Positions 40,535 through 50,393 are shown, counted from the first letter of the stretch. The stretch is DNA of 64,000 bases from an uncultured Clostridium sp. (GCA_948469655.1 CAOKMF010000002.1:1-64000), one strand, 5' to 3'. Notes: generated by a model not told the origin, from the letters alone. A program made the numbers and translations.

Positions 40535-41357
40535 CATTATCATAATTATCTAAAAAATGGTGAAATTCGTCCTTTCTTCTATACGAAATAATAGTATCTA
40601 AATTAACATTTTGACTACTACGTAAAATATTAGTATCTATATACTTATTCTTCTCTCTAAGTTCTCTAATAAGCCTTTTCACTTCTTCTCTTTTTGAACC
40701 TTCTTCACTATCACATGAATTTTTTGCAGTTATCCTGCAAGCACATTTTATAAATTCCAATTCATTTTTATTCATCCATGATATAATATCAGCTTCTTTC
40801 ACATAATAAAGTGGCCTTATAAGTTCCATTCCTGGATGAAAAGTACTATGTAATTTTGGCATCATGGTTTGCATTTGAGCACCATAAAGCATTCCCATAA
40901 GTATTGTTTCTATTACATCATCAAAATGGTGTCCAAGGGCAATTTTATTACATCCAAGCTCTTTTGCATTATTATATAGATACCCTCTTCTCATTCTTGC
41001 ACATAGATAACATGGATGGTCTTCTATTCTTTCTACTCTTTCAAATATATCTGTTTCAAACATATGAATTGGAATATTAAGAATTTCAGCGTTACTTAAT
41101 ATTTTTTCTTTGTTTTTCTCGTTATATCCAGGGTTCATACATAAAAAAACCAATTCAAAATTCATATCGCCATGTCTTTGTAGTTCTTGCATACATTTTG
41201 CAAGTAACATAGAATCTTTTCCACCTGACATACAAACCGCAATTTTGTCGCCTGGCTTAATCATTTCATATTCTTTAATACCTTTTACAAACTTATTCCA
41301 TATTTTTTTACGATAATTTGTAATAATTGTTCTTTCTATTTCTTTATATCTTTCCAA
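40527..41357 (-). CDS. TtcA-like ATP pyrophosphatase (tRNA thiolation family)
   Basis: 276 residues from the TTG at 41357, chosen because TTTAGGAGT lies just before it. The PP-loop SGGKDSMLLA (about 42-51), CYLCARMRRGYLY (Cys pair) and GHHFDDVIETILM motifs belong to the TtcA/TilS family; a further CACR motif adds cysteines. TtcA makes 2-thiocytidine at tRNA position 32 using a 4Fe-4S cluster. Whether this is TtcA proper or a relative is not certain. No in-frame CGG. Confidence 0.8.
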   Translation of the reverse strand: MERYKEIERTIITNYRKKIWNKFVKGIKEYEMIKPGDKIAVCMSGGKDSMLLAKCMQELQRHGDMNFELVFLCMNPGYNEKNKEKILSNAEILNIPIHMFETDIFERVERIEDHPCYLCARMRRGYLYNNAKELGCNKIALGHHFDDVIETILMGMLYGAQMQTMMPKLHSTFHPGMELIRPLYYVKEADIISWMNKNELEFIKCACRITAKNSCDSEEGSKREEVKRLIRELREKNKYIDTNILRSSQNVNLDTIISYRRKDEFHHFLDNYDNEK

Positions 41358-41520
41358 ATTTCTACTCCTAAACGTTAAATATACTAAATATAATAACATA
41401 AAAACTCTTTACTTTCAAGATATCTAATTTGTTCTAATATTTCAAAAAACTATTTGCTTTTATTATTTAATATGATAGAATAGAAATAAATTAACAATAG
41501 ATAAAGTAAGGAGTTTTCTT

Positions 41521-43437
41521 ATGGAAAAAAATTTAATCAAAGAATTATATAGACTATTAGAAGAAATACCTGTTACACCTACAAACAAAGGACAAATTGA
41601 CCGTATAAAAGAAGCATTAGAAAATAATGATTTTGATAATGCAATGATAGAACTTCAAAATTTAAAATATGGATTTACAAAAGATATTGCTGCTGAAAAG
41701 GAAGAACTTTTATCAGAGCAATTTACTAAAAATAAAAATGAAGAAGATAAAACCGAAACAGCAGAAACTCCAGCAGATGCTGAAAAAAAAGCAAAAGAAG
41801 AGACTGTAAAAAAACCTAAGAGAAATACAAAAAAAGATAAAAAAGATGAGTCTAAAAATGATACAGATAATGGCGAAAAAAATGAAAGCGAAGAAGAAAA
41901 TGATGAAGAAAAGCCTTCAAATTTCAGTCTTTATCCTAAAGAACTTATAGATGAAAGACTAGAATCAATATATATGGGTCTACTTCTAACCGACCCTAAG
42001 TCTATAAGTAAATTCTATTTTGAATATGACGATTGCTATTTTGCAAGTGAAGATATTTTATCTTTATACAAACTTGTACTATTTTCGGATGGCGAAGCAT
42101 ATGCACCTGAAGTCGCAAAAGAGAAATTCAATTTTGCAAAAAATGTCGAAGAAATTTTCCCTCTTAAAGAACAATTTAAAATGTTAGTACGTGGTAGAAA
42201 ATATGACTTTGAAAAGATATACGTTGAACTTAGAAAGCTATTTATACTTAGAAAGAATTATTTAAGAATTCCTATAAAAAGTATTCAAGATAAAATTATA
42301 GATATTATAAACTACAAATTATATAGCAAAATGTCTATTGAAGAAGTTGAAAGTGCAGTAAATCAAGCTGAAGTCACAGCAAAATTTAAAAGTGCTGTTT
42401 TAAATGGAGATGTAACAGACTTTTTGATTTCTGGTGGTAACAACTTAGTTAATGGTCTAGAGCTTCCCTTCCCTATTTTGTCTAAGGTTTTTAAAGGTAT
42501 CAGACATGGTGAAACAACATCTTTTGCTATGCCTTCAAATGCTGGTAAAAGTAGGTTTACTGTAAATCTAATGGCACATATTGCATTCCTTCATAATAAA
42601 AAAGTTTTAGTTATCTCAAACGAAATGTCTGAAGAGAAAATGAAATTATGCTTAATAACTACTGTTATCAATAACCCTAAAATGCAAAAATTACATGGGC
42701 AAGATTTAAGAATAACTGAAGGTGAACTTTTAGAGCTTAAATTTAGACCTGATAACCCAAAAGATGTAAAAATAGACGAAGAAGGCTATATCTTAAGAAA
42801 AGAGAATGAATCTCAAGTAGACTTTACAGCTAGACTACAAAAATATTCTTCAGATTTTAACAAAGTTTTAATTGTTACTGACTGGATAAGCAAGCAAATG
42901 AATAATTCAATTTATTTTATAAATATTACTGAACATACAGACGAAGAATTAAGCAAAGTTGTTAAAAATTATTACTATAAAGAACATCTAGAATATATCT
43001 TCTATGATACATTAAAAGCTGATACTGCACATATTGGAAATATCGATGCTGTAAAGAAGACTGCAACTATCCTTTCAAATTTAGCACAAGATTTTAATAT
43101 TTTTATTGGTTCTACTATGCAACTTATTGAAAATTCGACTTTACCAGTTAACCTTACAATAAATGATTTATCAAGTAGAACTGTAAAGGAAGTACTAGAT
43201 ACCCTATGCTTATTAAAACAGATTTACAGCGATTCTTATCACCTTTATGAGTATTCTTTGAATGAAGTAGATACTGAGTTTTTTGATTTAGAGCCTTATG
43301 AAGACCCAAATGTAAGATATTATGCTTGCGTAGTGGATAAAAATAGAGCTGGTTCTAAGCCAACACTTTTATTTAGACTAAACCTTGCTTATAATGAATG
43401 GGAAGAATTAGGATATTTAAGATTAAAACAAAACTAA
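41521..43437 (+). CDS. DnaB-like P-loop ATPase with charged linker
   Basis: 638 residues. An N-terminal helical segment (1-70), a Lys/Glu-rich linker (about 75-130), a helical domain (about 135-290) and a RecA-like ATPase domain with Walker A PSNAGKSRF (about 338-346) and a DnaB-like VLVISNEMSEE strand. Similar proteins are called replicative helicase-like in phage and firmicute genomes. The C-terminus contains DKNRAGSKPTLLFRLN, like the arginine-finger end of DnaB. Its role as a helicase is inferred. A strong terminator follows. No in-frame CGG. Confidence 0.7.
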   Translation: MEKNLIKELYRLLEEIPVTPTNKGQIDRIKEALENNDFDNAMIELQNLKYGFTKDIAAEKEELLSEQFTKNKNEEDKTETAETPADAEKKAKEETVKKPKRNTKKDKKDESKNDTDNGEKNESEEENDEEKPSNFSLYPKELIDERLESIYMGLLLTDPKSISKFYFEYDDCYFASEDILSLYKLVLFSDGEAYAPEVAKEKFNFAKNVEEIFPLKEQFKMLVRGRKYDFEKIYVELRKLFILRKNYLRIPIKSIQDKIIDIINYKLYSKMSIEEVESAVNQAEVTAKFKSAVLNGDVTDFLISGGNNLVNGLELPFPILSKVFKGIRHGETTSFAMPSNAGKSRFTVNLMAHIAFLHNKKVLVISNEMSEEKMKLCLITTVINNPKMQKLHGQDLRITEGELLELKFRPDNPKDVKIDEEGYILRKENESQVDFTARLQKYSSDFNKVLIVTDWISKQMNNSIYFINITEHTDEELSKVVKNYYYKEHLEYIFYDTLKADTAHIGNIDAVKKTATILSNLAQDFNIFIGSTMQLIENSTLPVNLTINDLSSRTVKEVLDTLCLLKQIYSDSYHLYEYSLNEVDTEFFDLEPYEDPNVRYYACVVDKNRAGSKPTLLFRLNLAYNEWEELGYLRLKQN

Positions 43438-43460
43438 AAAGTTTATTTTTTCTAATCAAT

Positions 43461-43510
43461 AACAAAGGTGTTCCAAGATGTATGTACATCATAGGAACAC
43501 CTTTGTTTTG
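43461..43510 (+). terminator. strong intrinsic terminator
   Basis: AACAAAGGTGTTCC / GGAACACCTTTGTT, 14-bp stem with a 19-base loop that contains its own small palindrome, followed by TTGG. Confidence 0.8.
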
Positions 43511-43525
43511 GTACTTATCTGCTTT

Positions 43526-43945
43526 TTATGAAATTTCTCTGCCCCAGCTTCCTTCTGACTTGTTAAGGTTTTTAATGCTCAAAACACGATACCTTTTTTT
43601 CTTGTTTTTTCGCTTTCTGCCACTTACATTCGGCTCAAGTTTTGCACCTGATTTTACTCCATATTCCGGTGCCGAGTCTTTTTTAATTACCTGCAAAAGC
43701 AGATTGCCACAGTGCTTTTTGGTTCGTACGATATAACCATCAACATTATCCAAAAATGTATTTTGATTTGGATAACATGGTATAGTTATCACATACCCCC
43801 ACGGAGCATCTCCTGCAGGAACTCGCCCTTTTGGCATTTTCCTTTCACACCAACTGTCAGACTTTGACTTGGTAACAGGTCTTATCTCACACTCAAGCAA
43901 GGAATACCTGTTGGATTGTTGCCGTTTCTTTCTTTGTTTTGCCAT
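43526..43945 (-). CDS. basic hypothetical protein with in-frame CGG; foreign codon use
   Basis: 139 residues, strongly basic (KQRKKRQQ start; GRKRKNKKKRYR near 110), no membrane segment, not recognised. Two cysteines (about 18 and 32) and a WGYVITIPCYPNQ core. Base composition is clearly richer in G+C than its neighbours. Codon 8 is CGG (43922-43924, AAA CGG CAA); a +1 shift would end the protein 13 codons later. A near-consensus promoter drives it. It is probably an acquired gene; a nucleic-acid-binding role is suggested only by its charge. Confidence 0.6.
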   Translation of the reverse strand: MAKQRKKRQQSNRYSLLECEIRPVTKSKSDSWCERKMPKGRVPAGDAPWGYVITIPCYPNQNTFLDNVDGYIVRTKKHCGNLLLQVIKKDSAPEYGVKSGAKLEPNVSGRKRKNKKKRYRVLSIKNLNKSEGSWGREIS

Positions 43946-43978
43946 AATCCTTCAACTCCTTTTCTAAGTAATGTATAA

Positions 43979-44007
43979 ATTATACATTGTTATGTTTACT
44001 TTGTCAA
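43979..44007 (-). promoter_or_regulatory. consensus promoter of the basic hypothetical
   Basis: On the minus strand TTGACA, 17 bases, TATAAT; AAGGAG follows before the start at 43945. The -35 box overlaps the end of the GIY-YIG gene. Confidence 0.8.
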
Positions 44008-44312
44008 TATTTTTCATACTTATATTCATTTACATCTAATTTATCAGACAAAAAGTATTCTAACTTATGAGTTTTAATCAAATTTTCCTTATCTTCTTTT
44101 GGAAGTTTCTTTATATGATACTCAAGCTTTGAGGCAAGGCTTTTATTCTCTGCACTCCATAAACTTTCAAGTTTTTTAGGTGTATGTGTCTTTGTATATT
44201 TAGCACACTTATTATCTTTTCCAAAATGCTCCTGCATCCTTCTATCTATATCTGTCGTTATTCCTGTATATATAGAATTATCTTCACATCTAAGCATATA
44301 AATATAGTACAT
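44004..44312 (-). CDS. GIY-YIG domain protein (UPF0213/YhbQ type)
   Basis: 102 residues. The domain opens with YYIYMLRCEDNSIYTGITTDIDRRMQEH, with the Tyr pair, Gly and catalytic Arg of GIY-YIG nucleases, and Glu in the later ASKLEYHIKKL helix. Stand-alone proteins of this size are widespread in bacteria; the relatives' role in DNA processing is not settled. No in-frame CGG. Confidence 0.9.
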   Translation of the reverse strand: MYYIYMLRCEDNSIYTGITTDIDRRMQEHFGKDNKCAKYTKTHTPKKLESLWSAENKSLASKLEYHIKKLPKEDKENLIKTHKLEYFLSDKLDVNEYKYEKY

Positions 44313-44381
44313 TTTTATCTCTCCAATTTAAATTAGGCAATTCATATGAACCGCCTAATTTCACTTAAATAATATTTATTT

Positions 44382-45278
44382 TTAACTATTGCTCTCGTTA
44401 TTATTATCTTCGTTATTTACTTCATTTTTTGGCTTAACATTTAGTTTCTTTGTTTTTTTAGCAACTACTGCAAATCTTCCATTCTCTGAATGATAAGCAC
44501 AAGTTGAAAGTGTGATTAATTGGTCACCATAGCTTGCAGTAGGCTCGATTGCATACATAGAATCATTTTTTGCATTCTTCACAAAATCATTAAATGCAGG
44601 CTCTCCTCCTTGTATTGCTGGGTTGTATAAAGATGTATTATCTGCATTTACAAAATAATAATATCTAAATACGTTCTTTTCTGATTTATAATATATTCTT
44701 GAACGGAATGCAGCAATTATCTCATATTCTGAATCATCATTTAAAGTTGTGAACGTCAATGTCTTATGGTCTTTATAAAACGCTTCTTTTTCATAATTCA
44801 TTAATGGTTCAAACATTGCTCCATTTTTATTTCTATGTCCATAAATTAAAAAGTTCTCACTTGGTTTTTCAAGGTCTACATCCATATCTAGATATATAGA
44901 GCCTCTTGCTGAATTCTCACCTTTATATGTATGAGTCAAGTAATATGTATTACTTTCTTTATTTTGTACAATAGGGAAACTAATAGCAGTACCTGGTATG
45001 TCTAGCCATGCTACTACATTTGGATATTGGTTATGTAGTTCTTCTAATTTTACCATTTTTGCTGTTTTTTCTTCTATAAGTTCATCATTATCAGCATCAT
45101 TCATATAATCTGAAAGGTCATTATAACTTTTCTTTTCTTTATAATCACTATAAGCTTTTATTCCATAATATAATCCTACTGATATAAGTGTTACTACCAA
45201 TATTGATAACATCATAATAGTTACAATTTTTTTGACTTTTCTTTTATTCATTTTTTTTCCTTCTGTTCTATTTCTCAT
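44382..45278 (-). CDS. srtB: class B sortase
   Basis: 298 residues. N-terminal membrane anchor (about 17-38), then the sortase beta-barrel with catalytic His in FLIYGHRNKNG, Cys in LITLSTCAYHSENGRFAVV and the following Arg. The TLSTC motif and inserted helix define class B. It would attach proteins with a sorting signal to peptidoglycan; the LPQTG protein at 62743 is one possible substrate. An alternative start at M10 (45251) has a closer purine-rich site. A hairpin AAATTAGGC / GCCTAATTT (44330-44361) lies after it. Confidence 0.93.
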   Translation of the reverse strand: MRNRTEGKKMNKRKVKKIVTIMMLSILVVTLISVGLYYGIKAYSDYKEKKSYNDLSDYMNDADNDELIEEKTAKMVKLEELHNQYPNVVAWLDIPGTAISFPIVQNKESNTYYLTHTYKGENSARGSIYLDMDVDLEKPSENFLIYGHRNKNGAMFEPLMNYEKEAFYKDHKTLTFTTLNDDSEYEIIAAFRSRIYYKSEKNVFRYYYFVNADNTSLYNPAIQGGEPAFNDFVKNAKNDSMYAIEPTASYGDQLITLSTCAYHSENGRFAVVAKKTKKLNVKPKNEVNNEDNNNESNS

Positions 45279-45347
45279 TTTAAATTTTATTCCTCCTTTT
45301 TTACCTCATATTATATTGTAATAGAAAAATGGAATTAAGGCAATACC

Positions 45348-45545
45348 CTAATTCCATTTTTTTAATTTATTTTTTTCATTCTTTTCATATATCTTAATAA
45401 TACTCTCTAGAATCTCTAAATTAAATTCCGTGGGATTTTCTAATAATTTAAATATTGTTATTCTTTCTTCGTGATATTCTTCTTGAGCTTTTTTTGTATT
45501 ATTCAATACTTCGTTTGCTTTATTAATTAATTCTTCCTTATTCAT
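45348..45545 (-). CDS. small hypothetical protein
   Basis: 65 residues, helical and charged (KANEVLNNTKKAQEEYHEERIT), unknown family. It ends in a hairpin (45325-45361, AAAAATGGAATTA / TAATTCCATTTTT) that acts as a terminator. It lies upstream of sortase on the same strand, but the terminator separates them. Confidence 0.5.
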   Translation of the reverse strand: MNKEELINKANEVLNNTKKAQEEYHEERITIFKLLENPTEFNLEILESIIKIYEKNEKNKLKKWN

Positions 45546-45652
45546 TTTACTTCACCCTATATTATTTTACCATATGGTTAAAAGAAAAATCAATTATCTT
45601 TTTTACTCTTAAAGTAATTTGTTTTGCCTTAATTTTCATAAACTCGTTGTTA

Positions 45653-47026
45653 CTACCATATTGAAGCCTTTTGTATTTTATCAAAATTACTTTTTGATGT
45701 ACGTATTTCTATTTCTGGCAAACTTCTATCTTGAATTTTAATTTCTTTATTATTAATATCTTTAATAATATCTCTTATATTTTCCATTTCCCCTGCATTA
45801 TTGTCCCAATGTATTGCTATGTGATTTGGACTAACTTTAACAAAATCTATTTTATCATATTTACTATGATTTACTACAATTTTTATTTCATCAGAATTTG
45901 TTTCAACATGTCTTACTATTGCTCTGTAATAAGCTGTTTCTATCTTTAGTCCTTCTATCATTTCTGTGGTATAAACATCTTCTACCTTATATGCATCTTC
46001 AATATAGTTAAAATCTGTCATTCCAACACATGCTAAACCTATTCCTACTCCCGCAATTAATAATGAAACTATAAATATAATCGCAAATACATTCTTTTTA
46101 GACTTTTTATTTACAATAAAATTATACAATATATGTAAAATAACATAGTTTATTGCAAGTCCCGAAAGTATTGAAAGTAGTGTTCCAAAGAATACAAGTC
46201 CTGTTTTTACAAACATAAAACTTAGAACTAGCATCATGGCAAGACCTATAAATGTACATGCAAAAAATATTCCAAAATATATTGCCAAGGCTTTTATGCA
46301 CCATATTAAAAACTTTATAATTCCATTTAAAAATCTCATTTCAGAGTGATTTGGGTCTCTTATAATAATCTTTTCTTTTTTCTTTTCTATAAACTTTTTC
46401 TCTTTTTTATTCTCTAATATCTTGCCATCTTCTGTTTCTTCTTCATTTTTGCTATTTACTAAAGGATTATCATCTTTCACTATTTCATAATAATCTAAAT
46501 ATCTAATTTTAAAGATATGTAAAAATATTGCGACCCCAACTATTAAAGCAAGTATATAATAAATTCCAAAGCAAACATCTCTTACTACATAATATCTAGA
46601 AACATTGCCTATCAATAAGTTTCCTAATATTCCTTCTAATATTGCCCATATAATGGTAAATATTATTAATAATGATACAAAAACTACAATTTGTTCAAAA
46701 ATACATTTAAGCTTTTCCTTAAATTTCATACTACTTAGCATTTCTACTGTTTTTGTAATGAAACTAAAAAAATCGTCTATATACTTATTTAGATTACTCT
46801 TCACCTGCTTAGTTTCATTTAAATCTTTAACGCTTTCATTCATAAGTTCATCAATATTGTAATTAAAAAGCTTACATATAAGAAGCACTTTCTCCATTTC
46901 CGGGTAACTTTGGTCAGATTCCCATTTTGATACAGCTTGTCTTGACACACCTAATTTTTCTGCAAGTTGTTCTTGTGATAAATTGTTCTCTTTTCTGATA
47001 GTTTTTAAATTATCTGATAACTTCAT
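45653..47026 (-). CDS. XRE-type helix-turn-helix regulator fused to a membrane domain
   Basis: 457 residues. The first 65 residues form a Cro/CI-type helix-turn-helix (LSQEQLAEKLGVSRQAVSKWESDQSYPEMEKV). Helices follow at about 112-180 and 230-330, then a C-terminal beta domain (about 360-457) like the exposed adhesin-like domains of the DUF4097 type. Such membrane-linked XRE proteins are common in clostridia; the signal is unknown. An inverted repeat TTGGTAGAATGCAACCAG (about 47069-47086) just upstream may be its operator. Confidence 0.75.
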   Translation of the reverse strand: MKLSDNLKTIRKENNLSQEQLAEKLGVSRQAVSKWESDQSYPEMEKVLLICKLFNYNIDELMNESVKDLNETKQVKSNLNKYIDDFFSFITKTVEMLSSMKFKEKLKCIFEQIVVFVSLLIIFTIIWAILEGILGNLLIGNVSRYYVVRDVCFGIYYILALIVGVAIFLHIFKIRYLDYYEIVKDDNPLVNSKNEEETEDGKILENKKEKKFIEKKKEKIIIRDPNHSEMRFLNGIIKFLIWCIKALAIYFGIFFACTFIGLAMMLVLSFMFVKTGLVFFGTLLSILSGLAINYVILHILYNFIVNKKSKKNVFAIIFIVSLLIAGVGIGLACVGMTDFNYIEDAYKVEDVYTTEMIEGLKIETAYYRAIVRHVETNSDEIKIVVNHSKYDKIDFVKVSPNHIAIHWDNNAGEMENIRDIIKDINNKEIKIQDRSLPEIEIRTSKSNFDKIQKASIW

Positions 47027-47127
47027 TTCTAGTCACATCCTTTCGAGCATATGTTACTATATTCTACTGGTTGCATTCTACCAATTTTAGGTTGTTTTTT
47101 GTCAATTTTGAGTTGCTTTTATTCTTC

Positions 47128-47719
47128 TTATATTAAACTTTCTTTTTTTCCATAAACAAATAATTTTTCTTGTAATAAAGTGGCTATTTTTCTTTTAGAA
47201 AATGGATATTGCCTTAAAAGTCCTGAATATATCTCTTCTAAATTCTCTAATCTTTTAAAGTCTTCTGGCTTAACAACATCTGGCAAATTGTTTTCGATAC
47301 CTGCCTCATCCATTACATATTTTACAAATTCTGCACAGTAAAATGATCTTTTTGTTCTTATTTTTTTATGAAATCCTGCTGCAAAAAGTCCTAAAATATT
47401 AAATTTATATTTTTCTTCACTTCCTTTGATATTTTCTATTATATTTCTTACATTATTATATTCTTCATTTGTTACTTCTAAATAATAAATTTTAGCTGTT
47501 GTATTTCTAAATCTTCTAAACGTTCCTTTATTTATGTATTCATGTACAAAGCCTCCGAGCAAAAGCATTATATGCTCTTAGTCTTCCAAAGCTATACATT
47601 TCTTTCGCATCAATATCTAATGAAATTGATACATGAGAAAACTCGTCTTTTGTAAAACTTTTTATAATTTTTGAAAGAAGAGTTCCTGTATGGGAAAGTA
47701 CAATATATATTCCTTTCAA
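47128..47719 (-). CDS. YiiX/C92-type papain-like peptidase (one CGG +1 shift)
   Basis: 196 residues after repair. The start TTG at 47719 gives KGIYIVLSHTGTLLSKIIK, then FSHVSISLD with the circularly permuted NlpC/P60 histidine, and later SFYCAEFVKYVMDEAG with the catalytic Cys. CGG 47555-47557 (GCT CGG AGG) is read GCT GGA GGC, giving NAFAGGFVHEYINKG (Gly55) and joining the His and Cys halves. Unshifted, the reading would lack the Cys. It probably cuts peptidoglycan peptides or lipids. Confidence 0.82.
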
Positions 47720-47912
47720 GATATCTACCTACTTTCTTTTTTTATTTTCTTCATTTTACCACTAGTTAGTATTCTTGTAAATCTACTTTAAGATTATTTT
47801 AATAATTTAGTATTACAATATTTTATAGTTTTAGACAGATTAAAAATATATTTGACTTTTTAATTTTATATTTAAAATAAGGTGACAAAATGCCACCCTA
47901 TTTTATTCTATT

Positions 47913-49023
47913 CTAAATTTTTATAATCTTTTCCCAAGATAGATTAGATTTCCCAAAATGACCATAGTTTGTTGTCTCACTATATATTGGCTTTTTTAAA
48001 TCTAAATAATTAATAATTCCATCAGGTGTTAAATCAAAATTCTCATTTATTAATTTTACTAATTCTTCTTCTGTGTTATTTCCTGTTCCAAATGTATTAA
48101 CACAGATAGATAGTGGCTCTTTCATTCCTATTGCGTAAGACACTTGAATTTCACATTTTTTTGCATATCCGATTTGCAACAATATTTTTTGCAATATGTC
48201 TTAACATATATGCAGCAGACCTATCTACTTTGCTTGGGTCTTTTCCAGAAAAAGCACCTCCACCATGTTTTGCATATCCACCATATGTATCTACTATTAT
48301 CTTTCTTCCTGTTAGTCCTGTGTCTCCCAAAGGTCCACCAATTACAAATCTTCCTGTTGGGTTTATGTATATTTTTGTATTTTCATCTATCATGTCTTCG
48401 CTAATAGTAGTTTTTATAACCTTTTCTATTATATCTTCTCTTATTCTTTCATTTGTAACATTATCTAAATGCTGAGTAGATATTAAAATCGTTTCTACTC
48501 TTTTTGGAATATCATTTTCGTATTCTACTGTTACTTGAGTTTTTCCATCTGGTCTTAAATATGGTATAACTCCAGTTTTTCTGACTTCTGTTAGCTTTTT
48601 AGATAACTTATGTGCAGTTTCTATCGCATATGGCATATACTCTTCTGTCTCATCACTTGCATATCCAAACATTATGCCCTGGTCTCCAGCCCCACCAATA
48701 TTTACTCCAAGTGCAATATCAGGACTTTGTTTTATTATGTCTATATTAATGTTGCAAGTTCTATAATCCATATCTGTATTTTCATTATCATATCCAATTT
48801 GCTTTATTTTTTCTCTTACTAATTCTTCTATTTTCAAATTAGCATTTGTTGTAATTTGTCCTGCAATTGTAATATTATTCCCGTTTGCAAATGTTTCAAC
48901 TGCAACTCTCGAATTTTTATCTTGTCTTATACATTCGTCTAAAATGCAATCAGATATTGTATCACATAGTTTATCTGGATGTCCTTCTGTTACACTTTCC
49001 GACGTAAAAAAATAGTTCTTCAT
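47913..49023 (-). CDS. metK: S-adenosylmethionine synthetase (one CGG +1 shift)
   Basis: 369 residues after repair. [13 protein letters not shown] at the N-terminus, [12 protein letters not shown] (about 106-117) and [16 protein letters not shown] (about 250-265) are the ATP and methionine site motifs. CGG 48169-48171 (AAT CGG ATA) is read AAT GGA TAT, giving [16 protein letters not shown] (Gly285), the family's IAKNIVAAGLA segment. Without the shift the last 84 residues, which form part of the dimer active site, are missing. MetK is normally essential and single-copy, so decay is unlikely. A hairpin (47872-47896) terminates it. No SAM riboswitch leader was seen. Confidence 0.95.
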
Positions 49024-49115
49024 TTTATTCTCCTTATACTAGTTCCTAAATCAATCTTTATTATTTATACCATATTTTAAAGATTAAAGCAAGACATTCT
49101 GCTTTTACTTTATTA

Positions 49116-49682
49116 CTATATACTCTCTAAAATTTTATCAAAGATTTCAAACCTATTTTTAGAAGTATCTATATATTTAATATTATATTTAGGACATTCT
49201 CTTTTTAACATTTCGTTACAAGTATACCAATCCACGGCATGCTTTAACAGATATTCTTTTGATAAACCATATGTCCAACTTTCTTCAGTATCATATTTAA
49301 TGCATTGTTCTACCATATCTTCAGCTTTTAAATCTCCTAGTCCTAAACATATTACAATAGTCTCATTAAAATCAATCATTTCACCTACTATTTTAGGTTC
49401 TAGTTGTCCACTTTCTAATATATACCCATATTCTTTTGTATCTTTTCTAATTAATGAGTTATATAATTCTAAAAGAGTTCTTTGAAAATACTCTCCATGT
49501 TCAAATTCTTTTTGTATATTTACATTTTTCCTATAATACTCTTCTTCATCTTTTGCTCTAATCATTGCCCATTTTAGCGAATCACTATGTATTAAATTAT
49601 AACTGTTATATTTATCCTTTATCATATTACTTAAAGTTGTTTTTCCTGCTCTTCCTATTCCCATAATTAAAATATTTTTCAT
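49116..49682 (-). CDS. P-loop nucleotide kinase-like protein
   Basis: 188 residues. Walker A GIGRAGKTTLS near residue 8, a lid-like helix region and a DTSKNR end resemble small-molecule or nucleoside kinases of the AAA/adenylate-kinase group. The substrate is not evident. Single gene with its own start site (AGGAGAATAAAA). No CGG codon. Confidence 0.7.
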   Translation of the reverse strand: MKNILIMGIGRAGKTTLSNMIKDKYNSYNLIHSDSLKWAMIRAKDEEEYYRKNVNIQKEFEHGEYFQRTLLELYNSLIRKDTKEYGYILESGQLEPKIVGEMIDFNETIVICLGLGDLKAEDMVEQCIKYDTEESWTYGLSKEYLLKHAVDWYTCNEMLKRECPKYNIKYIDTSKNRFEIFDKILESI

Positions 49683-49754
49683 TTTTATTCTCCTTTATAA
49701 CATACGTTATGCTAACTATATCATAAAGAAATAAAAAAAGGAAGTTTTTACAAG

Positions 49755-49793
49755 CAAAAAAGTGGCTAGCACTTTTTATATTGCTAACCACTT
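49755..49793. terminator. hairpin terminator between kinase and ZIP gene
   Basis: AGTGGCTAGCA / TGCTAACCACT with T-rich flanks, just after the shifted-frame stop of the ZIP C-terminal half at 49809. Confidence 0.7.
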
Positions 49794-49808
49794 CTATTTA
49801 CTACACTT

Positions 49809-50223
49809 TTAACCTAAAGCTATATCTAATACCATCATAACTACAAAGCCTATTGTAACCCCGAATAACTCCTAAGGCTGACTTATTTCCACTATGCATT
49901 TCTGGTACTAATTCTTCTACTACAACAAATATCATTGCACCCGCTGCAAAAGATAACAAGTATGGTAATAATGGAACAACAGCATTTATTAGTATTACTG
50001 TTACAAGAGCTGCAATCGGCTCAACTATTCCCGATAATACTCCTGACATAAATGCTTTCCCACGACTCATTCCTGACATCTTTAATGGCATTGAAATAAT
50101 TGCACCTTCTGGAATATTTTGAATCGCTATACCTATTGCAAGCACAATTGCTTCAATCAGAGCAATTCCTGAATTTCCAGATAAAAACCCCGCAAAACAT
50201 ACACCTACTGCCATTCCTTCTGG
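49809..50223 (-). pseudogene. ZIP-family metal transporter, C-terminal half (split by element; one CGG +1 shift)
   Basis: This half holds helices 4-8, with ...PEGMAVGVCFAG, AIAIQNIPEGAIISMPL (the second HNIPEG-like metal motif) and EELVPEMHSG. It fits the N-terminal half at 57158-57517 exactly; joined at CCAGAAGG they give a protein of about 254 residues, normal for GufA/ZupT-like ZIP transporters. CGG 49861-49863 (ATT CGG GGT) is read ATT GGG GTT (ALGVIGVTIGFVVMMV), ending at 49809. Excision of the 6.9-kb element would restore the gene. Confidence 0.88.
50216..50223. repeat. left core repeat CCTTCTGG of the element
   Basis: Eight bases identical to 57158-57165, at the break in the ZIP reading frame (codons CCA GAA GGA). 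Confidence 0.85.
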
Positions 50224-50393
50224 TTGTGGATAAAGTAGAATGTGAATACTATTACTTTGTTTGCGACCTACCTTTTGTATGATTTTTTAAAAAATTGTCC
50301 CCTCCACGGCTTTCGCAGGTCATAACCCCCGCCTCAATGGGCTGTCGGGCTCCAATTTTTTATAAAATATACAAAACGGTCGCCTATAAGTTA
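50224..50393. other. non-coding left end with a GC-rich block
   Basis: Holds the inverted arm and, at about 50300-50360, a markedly G+C-rich stretch (CCCCTCCACGG, CCCCCGCCTC, GGGCTGTCGGGCTCC) unlike the rest of the window. It sits downstream of the recombinase stop (50394) and may be a structured RNA or a terminator. No ORF was found. Confidence 0.55.

Noticed and set aside
47024..47128. Firm promoter for the XRE regulator (TTGACA...TAGAAT)
   Set aside because: The spacer would be 19 bases, so I did not list it as a feature.
49024..49115. SAM riboswitch upstream of metK
   Set aside because: Only about 90 bases separate metK from the kinase gene, and no S-box-like helices or terminator were recognisable.
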